Below the pieces are notes generated by a model. The model saw only the letters and a list, made by a program, of their open reading frames with translations. It was not told the DNA's origin and did not search any database. Below are positions 30,889 through 40,771 of a DNA stretch of 64,000 nt, in pieces (the first letter of the stretch is position 1; every line of letters begins with the position of its first letter). Origin of the DNA: Nocardia altamirensis NBRC 108246 (GTDB lineage Bacteria > Actinomycetota > Actinomycetes > Mycobacteriales > Mycobacteriaceae); NCBI RefSeq assembly GCF_001612685.1, contig NZ_BDAY01000019.1, forward strand, positions 115,510-179,509. Direction: 5' to 3'. The translations under genes and the position numbers were made by a program.

Positions 30889-32033
30889 GCCGCCCAGCCG
30901 CCCATTCGGTCGAGATGGCTCTCCACGTCGTCGAGGAATCCCGGCGGAAATCGCAAGCTGCCCATGCCGGTTCGCCGGAGGAACCCTGCGGTCGCCCGCG
31001 CCGAGAGCAGCCGCGAATCGGTGAGGAAGTTCCGCAGATCCTCGTACGGCTCGTGCACCGGCCAGGTCGAAACGGGCACCCGGTAGGCGACCCCGTTCCT
31101 GCCCCACGCGGCCACGGGCCACGGCGTGTCGGGCGGCAACGGCTGGTCGCCTGGAATCGGGTCGAGCGGCGCGGCCAGCCGGGATCCGACCCAGTCGGCC
31201 ATCCGCACGCTCACCGCGTTGCCGACCAGCTTCCATCGATGCCCGTGCCGGACGCCGGGCACCTCGGTCGCCGGCGCGGTCCACCCCGCGTCGAAACCTT
31301 GCAGCCGTTCCACATCCACCAGCCCCGGCGTGACGATCTCACCGGACGGCAGCCGAACGGCGGGCGGACTCGCGATGCCGAGCGCCGACCCGCCCTTCAG
31401 CGTCGGCACTGCGTTCACCGCCCAGCCGAGCCCACGCACGCCCTCGGTCCAATAGAACCCGCACGGATCGTTGTCGGCGTCACCGACGATGCGCGGCCCT
31501 GCGTCCTCGCCGAACAGCACCCCGCGCGGGTCCTCGGTCCGCGAAGCCAGCATCAGCACCCGCTGACGCCGCTGTGGCAGCCCGAACGCCCGCGCGTCCA
31601 CCACTCGATAAGCCCAGGTGTATCCGAGCTCTTCCAGGGCGCTGGTGATGTGCCGCATCGCCGCGCCGCGACCGAGCTGCAGCATGAACGGCACGTTCTC
31701 GATCAACAGCCAGCGCGGCCCGCGCTTGCGCCGTACCAGCCGGAACACCTCGTCGACCAAGCCGGACCTGGTGCCGGTGATGCCTGCGGTGCGCCCGGCT
31801 TGAGACAGGTCCTGGCAGGGAAATCCGGCAGCGACCAGCTCGGTGCCCGCCGGTATCGCACGCAGCCTGGTGATGTCGGAATGCAGTGGCACATCAGGGA
31901 ATTGAGCTGCGAGTACCCCTTGGGCTCCGGCATCGATCTCGCAGAGCAGCTCGGTCTCCCAGCCATTGCGGCCGAGGCCGAGTTCGAGCCCGCCGATCCC
32001 GGCGAACAGCCCGACCATCCGCGCGCCCGTCAC
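30885..32033 (-). CDS. dcm: DNA (cytosine-5-) methyltransferase
   Basis: 382 residues from GTG 32033. Motif I MVGLFAGIGGLELGLGR (AdoMet), motif IV AGFPCQDLSQAG with catalytic Cys73, motif VI IENV at 111-114, motif VIII GLPQRRQRVL at 151-160, motif X KLVGNAVSV at 268-276. The target-recognition region between VIII and X is about 110 residues. A C-terminal extension of ~100 residues follows motif X, longer than minimal Dcm enzymes. It pairs with vsr; no restriction endonuclease is adjacent, so it is an orphan methylase or the remnant of an R-M system (inference). Confidence 0.92.
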   Translation of the reverse strand: MTGARMVGLFAGIGGLELGLGRNGWETELLCEIDAGAQGVLAAQFPDVPLHSDITRLRAIPAGTELVAAGFPCQDLSQAGRTAGITGTRSGLVDEVFRLVRRKRGPRWLLIENVPFMLQLGRGAAMRHITSALEELGYTWAYRVVDARAFGLPQRRQRVLMLASRTEDPRGVLFGEDAGPRIVGDADNDPCGFYWTEGVRGLGWAVNAVPTLKGGSALGIASPPAVRLPSGEIVTPGLVDVERLQGFDAGWTAPATEVPGVRHGHRWKLVGNAVSVRMADWVGSRLAAPLDPIPGDQPLPPDTPWPVAAWGRNGVAYRVPVSTWPVHEPYEDLRNFLTDSRLLSARATAGFLRRTGMGSLRFPPGFLDDVESHLDRMGGWAA

Positions 32034-32420
32034 GACCGTCCCTTTCCTCGCGTCCTCGGTCGAGACGCCGCCGACGTCGCCTCGTGCCCGGTGAGCAGGG
32101 TACTCGAGTTGGTTGGCGCCGTCCGCGAACTACGCCATGACCGTGCACCTGGTACCGTCCGCGTGTCAGCGAAGTGATCGGTGCGCTGCCCCTCGATAAT
32201 GGTTATCGGCCGATCGCGGGTGCTGCCCTGATGACAGGTTGGCACGCTGATCTGCCTGCGCTCCAGCGAGCCCTTCGCGGCCGCCGACGCGGCGGCGTCG
32301 GCACTCGTGGCCGCCCGCGGCACGTCGCATGTGAAATGCCCATGCTCGACAAGGTTTTCGGCTTCACCAGTGTTTCCAGCTCGGCAAGTTTCCAGAGCGA
32401 GGCTAGGGAAGTGAGCGAAA

Positions 32421-33668
32421 ATGCAGGTACCTTCCAAAACCAGGAGCTTTCCCAACGTTGTCGTCACCAGCCTGGCGGCGACCACGTCGATCGCCGGTGA
32501 CATCGACTCGACGTGGAAAGGCCTGCTCAACGGGGAGAGCGGCATCGACGTGCTCGAGGACAGTTTCGTCGAGCAGTTCGAATTACCGGTGCGCATCGGC
32601 GGGCATCTCAAGGTCCCGCCTGCCGAGAGTCTGACCAGGTCCGAGGTCCGCACGATGTCCTACGTCGAGCAGATGGCCACGGTGCTGAGCCGCGAGGTGT
32701 GGCGCAACGCGGGCAGTCCCGAAGTGGACAAGGACCGGCTCGGTGTCGCCATCGGCACCGGACTCGGCGGCGGCGAGTACCTGATCGACGCCCGTGATCG
32801 CCTGAAAAATGGTGGCTACCGCAAGATTTCACCGCTCACCGTGCAGCGCGTGATGCCGAACGGCTCGGCCGCCTGCGTCGGTCTGGAGCTCGGTGCGCGC
32901 GCGGGCGTCGTCACGCCGGTGTCGGCCTGCTCGTCGGGTTCGGAGGCGATCGCCAACGCGTGGCAGATGATCGTCATGGGCGACGCCGACATGGTCGTCA
33001 CCGGCGGCGTGGAAGGTTCCATTCAGGCGGTGCCGATCGCGGCATTCACCATGATGCGGGCGATGAGCACCCGCAACGACGACCCGAAGAGCGCCTCGCG
33101 GCCGTTCGACAAGGACCGCGACGGCTTCGTGTTCGGCGAGGCGGGCGCGATGATGATCATCGAGACCGAGGAGCACGCGAAGGCGCGCGGCGCGACCATT
33201 CACGCGCGAATCATGGGCGCAGGCATCACCTCCGACGCGTTCCACCTGGTCGCGCCCGATCTCGAGGGCAAGGGCGCGGCGCGCGCGATGACACGGGCGA
33301 TCCAGAAGGCCGGGCTGAGCAAGCAGGACGTCACGCACGTCAACGCGCATGCGACCGCAACCCCGATCGGCGATACCGCTGAGGCGCTGGCGATTTCGTC
33401 GGCGGTCGGCAAGCACGCCTCGGTCTACGCGCCCAAGTCGGCGCTCGGACATTCGATCGGCGCGGTCGGCGCGCTGGAGTCGGTGATCACCGTGCTCGCC
33501 ATTCGCGACGGCATCGTCCCGCCGACGCTGAATCTGGACAATCAGGACCCGGAAATCGACCTCGACGTGGTCAAAGGGCAAAGCCGGTCGGGCCGGATCG
33601 ATTACGCCGTGAACAACTCGTTCGGTTTCGGCGGACACAACGTGGCGATTGCCTTCGGGCGGTACTGA
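32421..33668 (+). CDS. Beta-ketoacyl-ACP synthase II, KasA/KasB-like
   Basis: 415 residues with the Cys-His-His active site of decarboxylating ketosynthases: Cys170 (VSACSSGSE), His310 ([11 protein letters not shown]) and His344 ([10 protein letters not shown]). The opening [39 protein letters not shown] closely resembles mycobacterial KasA/KasB of FAS-II. It should extend acyl-ACP chains for meromycolate or a related lipid. ATG 32421 is followed by a long N-terminal match to the family. It stands 107 bp before a FadD32-like ligase and probably shares a transcript. The 387 bp upstream hold no recognised gene. Confidence 0.88.
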   Translation: MQVPSKTRSFPNVVVTSLAATTSIAGDIDSTWKGLLNGESGIDVLEDSFVEQFELPVRIGGHLKVPPAESLTRSEVRTMSYVEQMATVLSREVWRNAGSPEVDKDRLGVAIGTGLGGGEYLIDARDRLKNGGYRKISPLTVQRVMPNGSAACVGLELGARAGVVTPVSACSSGSEAIANAWQMIVMGDADMVVTGGVEGSIQAVPIAAFTMMRAMSTRNDDPKSASRPFDKDRDGFVFGEAGAMMIIETEEHAKARGATIHARIMGAGITSDAFHLVAPDLEGKGAARAMTRAIQKAGLSKQDVTHVNAHATATPIGDTAEALAISSAVGKHASVYAPKSALGHSIGAVGALESVITVLAIRDGIVPPTLNLDNQDPEIDLDVVKGQSRSGRIDYAVNNSFGFGGHNVAIAFGRY

Positions 33669-33774
33669 ACGACGGAAGGCGGCGCACCTGCTAGCCTTCC
33701 CGACGCTTCGTTATCGACCTGTGTTCGGTGTAACTGCACGGCCTGAGTGCGTGCGTTGGCAAAAGGATAAGGCG

Positions 33775-35691
33775 ATGATCGACGAGACCTTCGACGACTA
33801 TTTGGATGATCAGGGCAATATCAAGATCCGCGGTGACAAGACTCTGATCGACTTCGTCGACAAGCACAGCGCGGAGAACGGCGACGACCTCGCCTACCGC
33901 TACATCGACTATTCGCGGGAACGCGATGGCGAGTACCAAGACCTGACCTGGCGTGAGTTCGGCGTCCGGCTGCGTGCGGTCGCGGCCAGGTTGCAGCAGG
34001 TGACGCAGCCAGGCGACCGGGTGGCGATCCTGGCGCCGCAGGGGCTGGACTATGTCGTGTCCATCTTCGCCGCGGTCTACGCGGGCAATATCGCGGTCCC
34101 GCTGTTCGATCCGGAGGAGCAGGGACACACCGACCGGCTGACCGCGGTGCTGAGCGACTGCAACCCGGCGGCCATTCTCACCGTGAGCTCGGCGGCGGTC
34201 GGGGTGCGGAACTTCTTCCGGCATCTGCCTGCGACGCAGCGCCCGCGAATTATTGCGGTGGAAGCGATTCCGGACAGCGTCGGTTCGGCGTGGGTTCGCC
34301 CGGATATCAATATCGACAGCGTCGCCTATCTGCAATACACCTCGGGCTCGACGAGAACCCCTGCGGGCGTTGAGATCACGCACCGCGCGGTCGGCACCAA
34401 TCTCTTGCAGATGATCGATGCCATTGGCGTGACCGAGAATTCGCGCGGTGTCACCTGGCTGCCGTTGTTCCACGACATGGGTCTGCTGTGCGTGATTCTG
34501 CCGACCGTCGGCGGCGGATTCATCACCATCATGTCGCCGAGCGCGTTCGTCCGTCGTCCGTACCGGTGGATCAAGGAACTGGCCGCCGCTTCCGATGGCG
34601 CCGGGACCTTCGCCGCGGCACCGAATTTCGCGTTCGAGCATGCCGCGGCGCGTGGTAAGCCGAAGCCGGGCGAAGAGCTGGACCTGTCGAATGTGATCGG
34701 TCTGATCAACGGCAGTGAGCCGGTGTCGGTGTCGTCGATGAAGAAGTTCAACGAGGCGTTCGCGCCGTACGGGCTGCCGAAGACGACGATCAAGCCGTGC
34801 TACGGCATGGCCGAGGCGACGCTGTTCGTGTCGGCGACCAAGGCCGAGGACGAGGCGCGGGTGGTGTATGTCGATCGCGGCGAACTGAATTCGGGCCGGA
34901 TGGTCGAGGTCGAGCAGGGCACCGACAACGCGATCGCCCAGGTCTCCTGTGGTTACGTTGCGTTGTCGCAGTGGGCGACGATCGTCGATCCGGAGACCGG
35001 GGTCGAGCGCGCGGACGGCGAGGTCGGCGAGATCTGGCTGCACGGCGAGAACATGGGCATCGGCTACTGGGGTCGCCCGGACGAGACCAAGGCCACCTTC
35101 CAGGCCAAAATCGTTGCCAGGCAGCCGGCGGGCAGTCACGCCGAAGGCACACCCGACGACGCCAATTGGATGCGCACCGGCGACTACGGCGCCTATCTGG
35201 ACGGCGAGCTGTACATCACCGGCCGGGTGAAGGACCTGGTGATCGTCGACGGCCGCAACCATTACCCGCAGGATCTCGAGTACTCCGCGCAGGAATCGAG
35301 CACCGCCTTGCGCCCCGGCTTCGTCGCGGCATTCTCGGTGCCCGCCAACGAACTTCCGGAGCTGGTCTTCGCGAAGGACAGCCACTCTGGCCTGCGGTTC
35401 GACGCCGACGACACCTCCGAGCAGTTGGTGATCGTTGCCGAACGCAACACCGGGGCAGGCAAGCTCGAGACCGATCCGGTCGCCGACACCGTCCGCGCGG
35501 CGGTATCGCAGCGGCACGGCGTCACCGTGCGCGATGTGCTGCTTGTGCCTGCGGGTTCGATTCCGCGCACCTCCAGCGGCAAGATCGCCAGGCGGGCCTG
35601 CCGGGCCGCTTACCTGGACGGCACCCTGCGCGGCGGTTATCAGCAGCAGGCGTTCCCCGACGCGGTCGAGCGGGAAAACGCGTCCGTCTAG
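33775..35691 (+). CDS. Fatty-acyl-AMP ligase, FadD32-like
   Basis: 638 residues from ATG 33775 (AAAGGATAAGG upstream), the length of FadD32. Adenylation motifs: [18 protein letters not shown] at 186-203, [89 protein letters not shown] and [22 protein letters not shown] with the adenylation-half Lys. FAALs activate long fatty acids as acyl-AMP and load them on a polyketide synthase ACP (for example Pks13 in mycolate condensation). No pks13 or accD4 is adjacent, so it may serve the ketosynthase beside it or a distant PKS (inference). Confidence 0.88.
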   Translation: MIDETFDDYLDDQGNIKIRGDKTLIDFVDKHSAENGDDLAYRYIDYSRERDGEYQDLTWREFGVRLRAVAARLQQVTQPGDRVAILAPQGLDYVVSIFAAVYAGNIAVPLFDPEEQGHTDRLTAVLSDCNPAAILTVSSAAVGVRNFFRHLPATQRPRIIAVEAIPDSVGSAWVRPDINIDSVAYLQYTSGSTRTPAGVEITHRAVGTNLLQMIDAIGVTENSRGVTWLPLFHDMGLLCVILPTVGGGFITIMSPSAFVRRPYRWIKELAAASDGAGTFAAAPNFAFEHAAARGKPKPGEELDLSNVIGLINGSEPVSVSSMKKFNEAFAPYGLPKTTIKPCYGMAEATLFVSATKAEDEARVVYVDRGELNSGRMVEVEQGTDNAIAQVSCGYVALSQWATIVDPETGVERADGEVGEIWLHGENMGIGYWGRPDETKATFQAKIVARQPAGSHAEGTPDDANWMRTGDYGAYLDGELYITGRVKDLVIVDGRNHYPQDLEYSAQESSTALRPGFVAAFSVPANELPELVFAKDSHSGLRFDADDTSEQLVIVAERNTGAGKLETDPVADTVRAAVSQRHGVTVRDVLLVPAGSIPRTSSGKIARRACRAAYLDGTLRGGYQQQAFPDAVERENASV

Positions 35692-35723
35692 AGCAGGATC
35701 TCCTGCGCAATCTCGAATTCGCT

Positions 35724-35756
35724 GACCTCGGCGCCCACGATGTGGGCGCCGAGGTC
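35724..35756. terminator. Terminator after the ligase gene
   Basis: 15-bp perfect stem GACCTCGGCGCCCAC/GTGGGCGCCGAGGTC with a 3-base loop, 32 bp after the stop. The rest of the 35692-36011 gap shows no gene. Confidence 0.8.
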
Positions 35757-36011
35757 GTCTGGTCTATGGCGTAGACACGCCCTTGACCTCAAGAATGCTT
35801 CAGGTTGTTGGCTGGTCTCATGACACCGGTCGCGCGCTGTGAGAAGACGGTGATATCCAGCACGGATACCACGGTGGAGGTATCAGAGTGGACAGAAAAT
35901 CGGTTGGCTCAACAGTCTGATGCTGCCACCCTGAACTGTCGGACCTCGATGCGAACATCACCGAGTGTCCCGTCTCGCGACACCGCAATCCACACACCTC
36001 GAGGGGGACCT

Positions 36012-37835
36012 ATGTCAGTCGCAGTGGACTTCGCCGCGACCGATCAGGAGGCCGATAGAGCCGAGCGGCCGACGGCGCCTGCGCCGGGCCGCATGGCATC
36101 GTTACGGCGCTTCTGGCCGTACATCCGACCGCATCGGCGCGCGCTGCTCGCCGCGACCGCGCTCGCGGTCCTTTCGTCGCTGACCGCGGTCGTCATCCCG
36201 CTGATCATCGCGAGGATCATCGACGGACCGATCGCCAGGCGCGACTTCGGCGCGGTGTTCGCGCCGGTGCTGCTTGTGCTCGTGCTCGGCCTGCTCGAGG
36301 CCTTCGGCGTGTGGGGACGTCGCTGGCTGGTCTCGAAGCCGGCCACGATGTTCGAGATCACCATGCGCGCCAAGATCTTCCGCAAGTTGCAGGCGCTGGC
36401 GATCGGGCGCCACGATGCCTGGGAATCCGGGCAGCTGCTCTCGCGTGCGGTCGACGACATGGCCACCATGCGCCGCTTCGTCGCGTTCGCAGGCCCGTTC
36501 CTGATCATCCACCTCATCCTGATCCCGGTCGGCCTGCTCACGCTGGTCGGCTTGAGCTGGCAGATCGGCCTGATCTTCGCGATCATGGCGATCCCGCTGA
36601 CCTACATCTGCATCCGCTTCGAGCGGGAGTACGCGGTGGCGTCACGGCGCTCGCAGGACCAGTCCGGCGACCTCGCGACCACCGCGGAGGAGTCGGCGCA
36701 GGGCGTGCGGGTGCTGAAGGCGTTCGGTCGCGGACTGTTCTTCGGCGGCCGGTTCACCGCGCAGTCGCGGGAACTGCAGCAGACCGAACTGCTCAAGGTG
36801 AAGCTGGACGCGCGGCTGTGGTCGGCGATGACCGGCCTGCCGCAGCTCGCCATCGCCTTCGCGCTTGGCTACGGCGCCTACGCCGTGGTCAACGGCTCGA
36901 TGACGCTCGGCTCGCTGGTGGCCGCCATCACGTTGGCGAACTTCCTGCAGTGGCCGATCATTTGGACCGGCTTCCTGCTCGCCGAGCTGAACGACGCCCG
37001 CACGGCGGGCGATCGGTACTGGGAGATCATCGACACCCCGGTCGACATCACCGACCCGGCCGATCCGGCGGAACTGCCCGAGCTGATCGTCGGCGAATTG
37101 CGCTTGGAGGGTGTGAAGTTCGCCTTCCCCGACGCGAAAGACGAGGTGCTGAAGGATGTCTCGCTCAAGATTCGGCCCGGCGAGACGGTGGCCCTTGTCG
37201 GTGCGACCGGTAGCGGAAAGACCGCGCTGCTCAACTTGATTCCGCGGCTCTACGACGTGACCGGCGGTGCGATCACCATCGACGGCATCGACATCGCGTC
37301 GATGCGGCTGACCGATCTGCGTGCGCTGGTCTCGGTCGCGTTCGAGGAGCCGGTGCTGTTCTCCGCGAGCGTGCGGGAGAACGTCGCGCTCGGCGATCCG
37401 GAGGCCGACGACGACGCGGTCCGCCGCGCGCTCGACGTCGCCCAGGCGACCGAGTTCGTGGACAACCTGCCGTGGGGCCTCGACACCAGGATCGGCGAAC
37501 AGGGGCTGAGCCTGTCCGGCGGTCAGCGGCAGCGGCTCGCGCTGGCCCGTGCCGTCTTGAGCGGGGCGGGGGCAGGCGGGCGCAGCCGGATCATGGTGCT
37601 CGACGATCCGCTGTCCGCGCTCGACGTGGAGACCGAGGAGCGAGTGCAGGACCGGCTGCGCACGGTGCTGGCAGGCGCGACGACGCTGCTTGTCGCACAC
37701 CGTCCTTCGACGGCGGCACTGGCCGACCGGGTCGCGGTGCTTGCCGACGGCCAGATCGTCGCGGAGGGCACCCATGACCAATTGCTGCGTACCAGCAGCC
37801 GATATCGAGAACTGATGGGAGGTGAGCAGCAGTGA
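36012..37835 (+). CDS. ABC exporter half-transporter, degenerate NBD subunit
   Basis: 607 residues from ATG 36012. Six-helix membrane domain (residues ~35-320), then an ATPase domain: Walker A GATGSGKT near 397, signature LSGGQRQRLALARA, Walker B IMVLDDPLSALD near 527 and H-loop VAHRPST. The catalytic glutamate after Walker B is replaced by Asp (LDDP), as in the degenerate half of heterodimeric exporters. Its stop overlaps the next half-transporter's GTG by 4 bases. Together they should form a heterodimeric multidrug- or lipid-exporter of the type of LmrCD/TM287-288; substrate unknown. Confidence 0.88.
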   Translation: MSVAVDFAATDQEADRAERPTAPAPGRMASLRRFWPYIRPHRRALLAATALAVLSSLTAVVIPLIIARIIDGPIARRDFGAVFAPVLLVLVLGLLEAFGVWGRRWLVSKPATMFEITMRAKIFRKLQALAIGRHDAWESGQLLSRAVDDMATMRRFVAFAGPFLIIHLILIPVGLLTLVGLSWQIGLIFAIMAIPLTYICIRFEREYAVASRRSQDQSGDLATTAEESAQGVRVLKAFGRGLFFGGRFTAQSRELQQTELLKVKLDARLWSAMTGLPQLAIAFALGYGAYAVVNGSMTLGSLVAAITLANFLQWPIIWTGFLLAELNDARTAGDRYWEIIDTPVDITDPADPAELPELIVGELRLEGVKFAFPDAKDEVLKDVSLKIRPGETVALVGATGSGKTALLNLIPRLYDVTGGAITIDGIDIASMRLTDLRALVSVAFEEPVLFSASVRENVALGDPEADDDAVRRALDVAQATEFVDNLPWGLDTRIGEQGLSLSGGQRQRLALARAVLSGAGAGGRSRIMVLDDPLSALDVETEERVQDRLRTVLAGATTLLVAHRPSTAALADRVAVLADGQIVAEGTHDQLLRTSSRYRELMGGEQQ

Positions 37836-39706
37836 GTACCGACATTGCCACCACGAAAGACACGGTGACAGTCGAGGGTTCGTCCGAACCGCGCGACGAG
37901 GCCGCCGACTGGCGCGGCATCGCCAGCGAGGACAAGGAGATCACCGAGGCCGGAAACCTGGTGCTGGCCGGCCGATCCCGGCGACTGCTGCTCGACCTGG
38001 TCCGGCCGTACCGCAAGCTGGCCGCGCTCGCGCTGGTGCTCATCGTGGTCGACAACGCCGCGATGGTCTCGGCGCCGCTGTTCGTCGCGCACGGGCTCGA
38101 CGCGGGTATCAGCGAAGGGCGCAAAGGCAATTGGTCCCCGCTCACCTGGACGGTGGGCGGCTACCTCGGTGCGGTGCTGCTCGGCATCCTCACCACGTTC
38201 CTGTTCCTGCGCGTCTCCGGCAGGCTCAGCCAGAGCGTGCTGTTCGACCTGCGGGTGCGCTCGTTCACGCACGTGCAGCGGCTCAGCGTGGCCTTCCACG
38301 AGAAATACACCTCGGGCAAGGTGGTCGCGCGGCTCACCGGCGACATCGAGACGCTGCAGGAACTGCTGGAGAGCGCGCTGAATCAGGCACTGAGCGCGAT
38401 CCTTTCGGTGCTCACCATCGCGGTGCTGCTGATCTATCTCGACCTGACGCTTGCCGCGATCGTGCTGATCGGTTTCGTGCCGCTGGTTTTGGTGACCCGC
38501 TGGGCGCAGCGCAGGCAGCGGGCGGGCTACCGGCGCACCCGTGGCGCCATCGCGAAGGTGGTCGTGCAGTTCGTCGAGTCGATGGGCGGCATGCGCGCGG
38601 TGCAGACCTTCCGGCGTGAGCAGCGCAACGAGTCGGTGCTCGCGTACGAGGACAGCGAGTTCCAAGAGGCCACCACCACGGCCATGCGCGGCATGGGCGA
38701 CTACGCCGGACTGACCAGGCTGCTCGGCAACCTGACCACGGTGATCATCATCGTCGTCGGCGCTTGGCAGGTGATCGAGGGCAACCTCGCGGTGGGTGTG
38801 CTCGCGGCATACCTGTTGTACCTCAACGAGTTCTACGGTCCGCTCGATGAGCTCGCCCAGGTGTTCAACTCCTATCAGTCCGCCGCGGCGGCGTTGGAGA
38901 AGATCTCCGGCGTGCTCGAGGAGGAGCCCTCGGTCGTCGAACCCGTCGATCCGATCCCGCTGACGAAGGCGTCCGGCGCGATCCTGCTGGACAAGGTGTC
39001 GTTCGGTTACGGTCCGGACCGCCAGGTGCTGCCGGAGTTCACCCTCGACATTCCGGCCGGGCAGGTGGTCGCGCTGGTCGGCGCCACCGGTGCGGGCAAG
39101 TCGACACTGGCCAAGCTGTTGACGCGGTTCTACGACCCGTCCGACGGCGCGGTCAGCCTCGACGGGACCGACCTGCGCCGGGTGTCCGATACCGATCTGC
39201 GGCGCAATGTCGTGATGGTCACGCAGGAGTCCTACCTGTTCTCCGGGTCGGTGGCCGACAACATCCGGCTCGGCAGGCCGGACGCGGCCGACGAGGAGGT
39301 GTTCGCGGCGGCCCGCGCGGTCGGCCTGTACGACTTCGTGCAGGCGCTACCGGAGGGCTTCGACACCGACGTTCGCAAGCGCGGCGGCAGGCTGTCCGCC
39401 GGTCAGCGTCAGCTGGTCGCGTTCGCCAGGGTCTTCCTGGCGGATCCGGCGGTGATCGTGCTGGACGAGGCCACGTCCAGCCTGGACATCCCCGGTGAGC
39501 GGCTGGTGCAGCGGGCGCTGGAAACCGTGCTGCGCGACCGCACCGCGGTCATCATCGCGCACCGGCTGTCCACGGTGGCGATCGCGGACCGGGTGCTGGT
39601 GCTGGAATCCGGTCGGATCGTGGAGGACGGCGCACCGGCCGACCTGATCGCGGGCACCGGCCGGTTCGCCAGCCTGCACGCGGCATGGCGGGATTCGCTC
39701 GTGTGA
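37832..39706 (+). CDS. ABC exporter half-transporter, catalytic NBD subunit
   Basis: 624 residues from GTG 37832. Hydrophilic N-terminus of ~45 residues, six-helix membrane domain, and an NBD with Walker A GATGAGKS near 417, signature LSAGQRQLVAFARV, Walker B VIVLDEATSSLD near 541 with the full catalytic Glu, and H-loop IAHRLST. Compared with its partner it keeps the catalytic Glu but has a modified signature (LSAGQ), so the dimer has one consensus and one degenerate ATP site. 4-base overlap with the preceding gene. Confidence 0.9.
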   Translation: MSTDIATTKDTVTVEGSSEPRDEAADWRGIASEDKEITEAGNLVLAGRSRRLLLDLVRPYRKLAALALVLIVVDNAAMVSAPLFVAHGLDAGISEGRKGNWSPLTWTVGGYLGAVLLGILTTFLFLRVSGRLSQSVLFDLRVRSFTHVQRLSVAFHEKYTSGKVVARLTGDIETLQELLESALNQALSAILSVLTIAVLLIYLDLTLAAIVLIGFVPLVLVTRWAQRRQRAGYRRTRGAIAKVVVQFVESMGGMRAVQTFRREQRNESVLAYEDSEFQEATTTAMRGMGDYAGLTRLLGNLTTVIIIVVGAWQVIEGNLAVGVLAAYLLYLNEFYGPLDELAQVFNSYQSAAAALEKISGVLEEEPSVVEPVDPIPLTKASGAILLDKVSFGYGPDRQVLPEFTLDIPAGQVVALVGATGAGKSTLAKLLTRFYDPSDGAVSLDGTDLRRVSDTDLRRNVVMVTQESYLFSGSVADNIRLGRPDAADEEVFAAARAVGLYDFVQALPEGFDTDVRKRGGRLSAGQRQLVAFARVFLADPAVIVLDEATSSLDIPGERLVQRALETVLRDRTAVIIAHRLSTVAIADRVLVLESGRIVEDGAPADLIAGTGRFASLHAAWRDSLV

Positions 39707-39757
39707 TGCGAGCTGGTGTGGTGCGGCCAACCCCGTGGCGTCGCTTACGGTAGATAC

Positions 39758-40375
39758 GTGACGACTCCAGCCCCCGACAGCCAGGCCGCTGGCCATGAGA
39801 CTGCTCCGGCCTCCCGTTGGCCGGCGATTCTCACCTGGCGCGCGCACAACGCGTCACGGATGGAGTCGGTCCGCGTCACGCTCAACGGCAATCGCGTCCG
39901 CGCCGCCGGTCGCATGATCGGCGGCGCGTGCGATGACCACCCCGCGTTCAGCGCGTCCTACGACCTGGTCACCGACGAGGCGGGCGCCACCAAGCGCCTA
40001 TCGCTGCGCACCACGACGGCGGCAGGGGAGCGGCACGCTTCCATCGCCAGGGACGAAGAGAACTACTGGCTGGTCGACGCGGGCGGCAGCCACGTCCGCT
40101 CCACCTTCGCAGGCGCGCTCGATGTCGACGTGGTGCTCAGCCCGTTCTTCAACACCCTGCCGATCCGGCGCTTCGACCTGCAGCACGCGGTGCACGACGT
40201 GCAGGTTCCCGTCGTCTACGTCCGGCTGCCCGACCTGCTTGTCCAGGAAGCGAGCCTCACCTACAGCAGTGCCGCCGACGGAATCAGCGTGCTGTCACCC
40301 GTCTCCAGCGCGACCGTCACCGTCGACGCCGACGGTTTCCTCCTCGACTATCCGGGTCTGGCCGAGCGCATTTAG
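39758..40375 (+). CDS. Putative glycolipid-binding protein (DUF1089)
   Basis: 205 residues from GTG 39758. Matches the layout of the DUF1089/glycolipid-binding family: ILTWRAHNASRMESVRVTLNGNRVRAAGRMIGG, FSASYDLVTDEAGATKRLSLRTTTAAGERHASIARDEENYWLVD, VDVVLSPFFNTLPIRRFDLQ, VPVVYVRLPDLLVQEASLTYSS, and DADGFLLDYPGLAERI. The family has a beta-barrel fold with unknown biological role. Its 3' end overlaps the convergent SRPBCC gene by 4 bases. Confidence 0.85.
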   Translation: MTTPAPDSQAAGHETAPASRWPAILTWRAHNASRMESVRVTLNGNRVRAAGRMIGGACDDHPAFSASYDLVTDEAGATKRLSLRTTTAAGERHASIARDEENYWLVDAGGSHVRSTFAGALDVDVVLSPFFNTLPIRRFDLQHAVHDVQVPVVYVRLPDLLVQEASLTYSSAADGISVLSPVSSATVTVDADGFLLDYPGLAERI

Positions 40376-40755
40376 ATCTCGGCGGCCAACTGCCGCAAGA
40401 GGTCGAGGCTGTTGCGCCAGGCCATCGCGCTGGTGTCCGGATCGTCCAGCTCGCCGGTCTCGGTGATGTCCACCCTGGTGCCGCCGTCCTGCGGAGTGAG
40501 GGCGAATTCCACCACCGGGCCAGGCAGCGGATGCCATTCGAAGGTGAAGCGGTGCTGCGGCTCGACCGTGCGCACCGTGGCAGGGAAGCTGCCGTGCTCG
40601 TCCCAACGCAACACCATCGCGCCGCCCGGTCGCGGATCCACCTCGGCGCCGCCGAACGCGTACCACGCGGCGATGTGCTCGGCCTCGGTCAACAACGGCC
40701 AGATCGTTTCCGGCCGGGCAGGAAGAACAATTTGTTCGTGCACTGTGGATGCCAT
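40372..40755 (-). CDS. SRPBCC/AHSA1-like protein
   Basis: 127 residues from ATG 40755 (an upstream in-frame ATG at 40917 lies inside tyrA and is not used). MASTVHEQIVLPARPETIWPLLTEAEHIAAWYAFGGAEVDPRPGGAMVLRWDEHG and HRFTFEWHPLPGPVVEFALTPQDGGTRVDITETGE are AHSA1-type; the C-terminal helix is WRNSLDLLRQLAAEI. Hydrophobic-ligand binding is the likely role. Same direction as tyrA, 16 bp downstream of it. Confidence 0.82.
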   Translation of the reverse strand: MASTVHEQIVLPARPETIWPLLTEAEHIAAWYAFGGAEVDPRPGGAMVLRWDEHGSFPATVRTVEPQHRFTFEWHPLPGPVVEFALTPQDGGTRVDITETGELDDPDTSAMAWRNSLDLLRQLAAEI

Positions 40756-40771
40756 GTGCCCGCTTTCCTGG

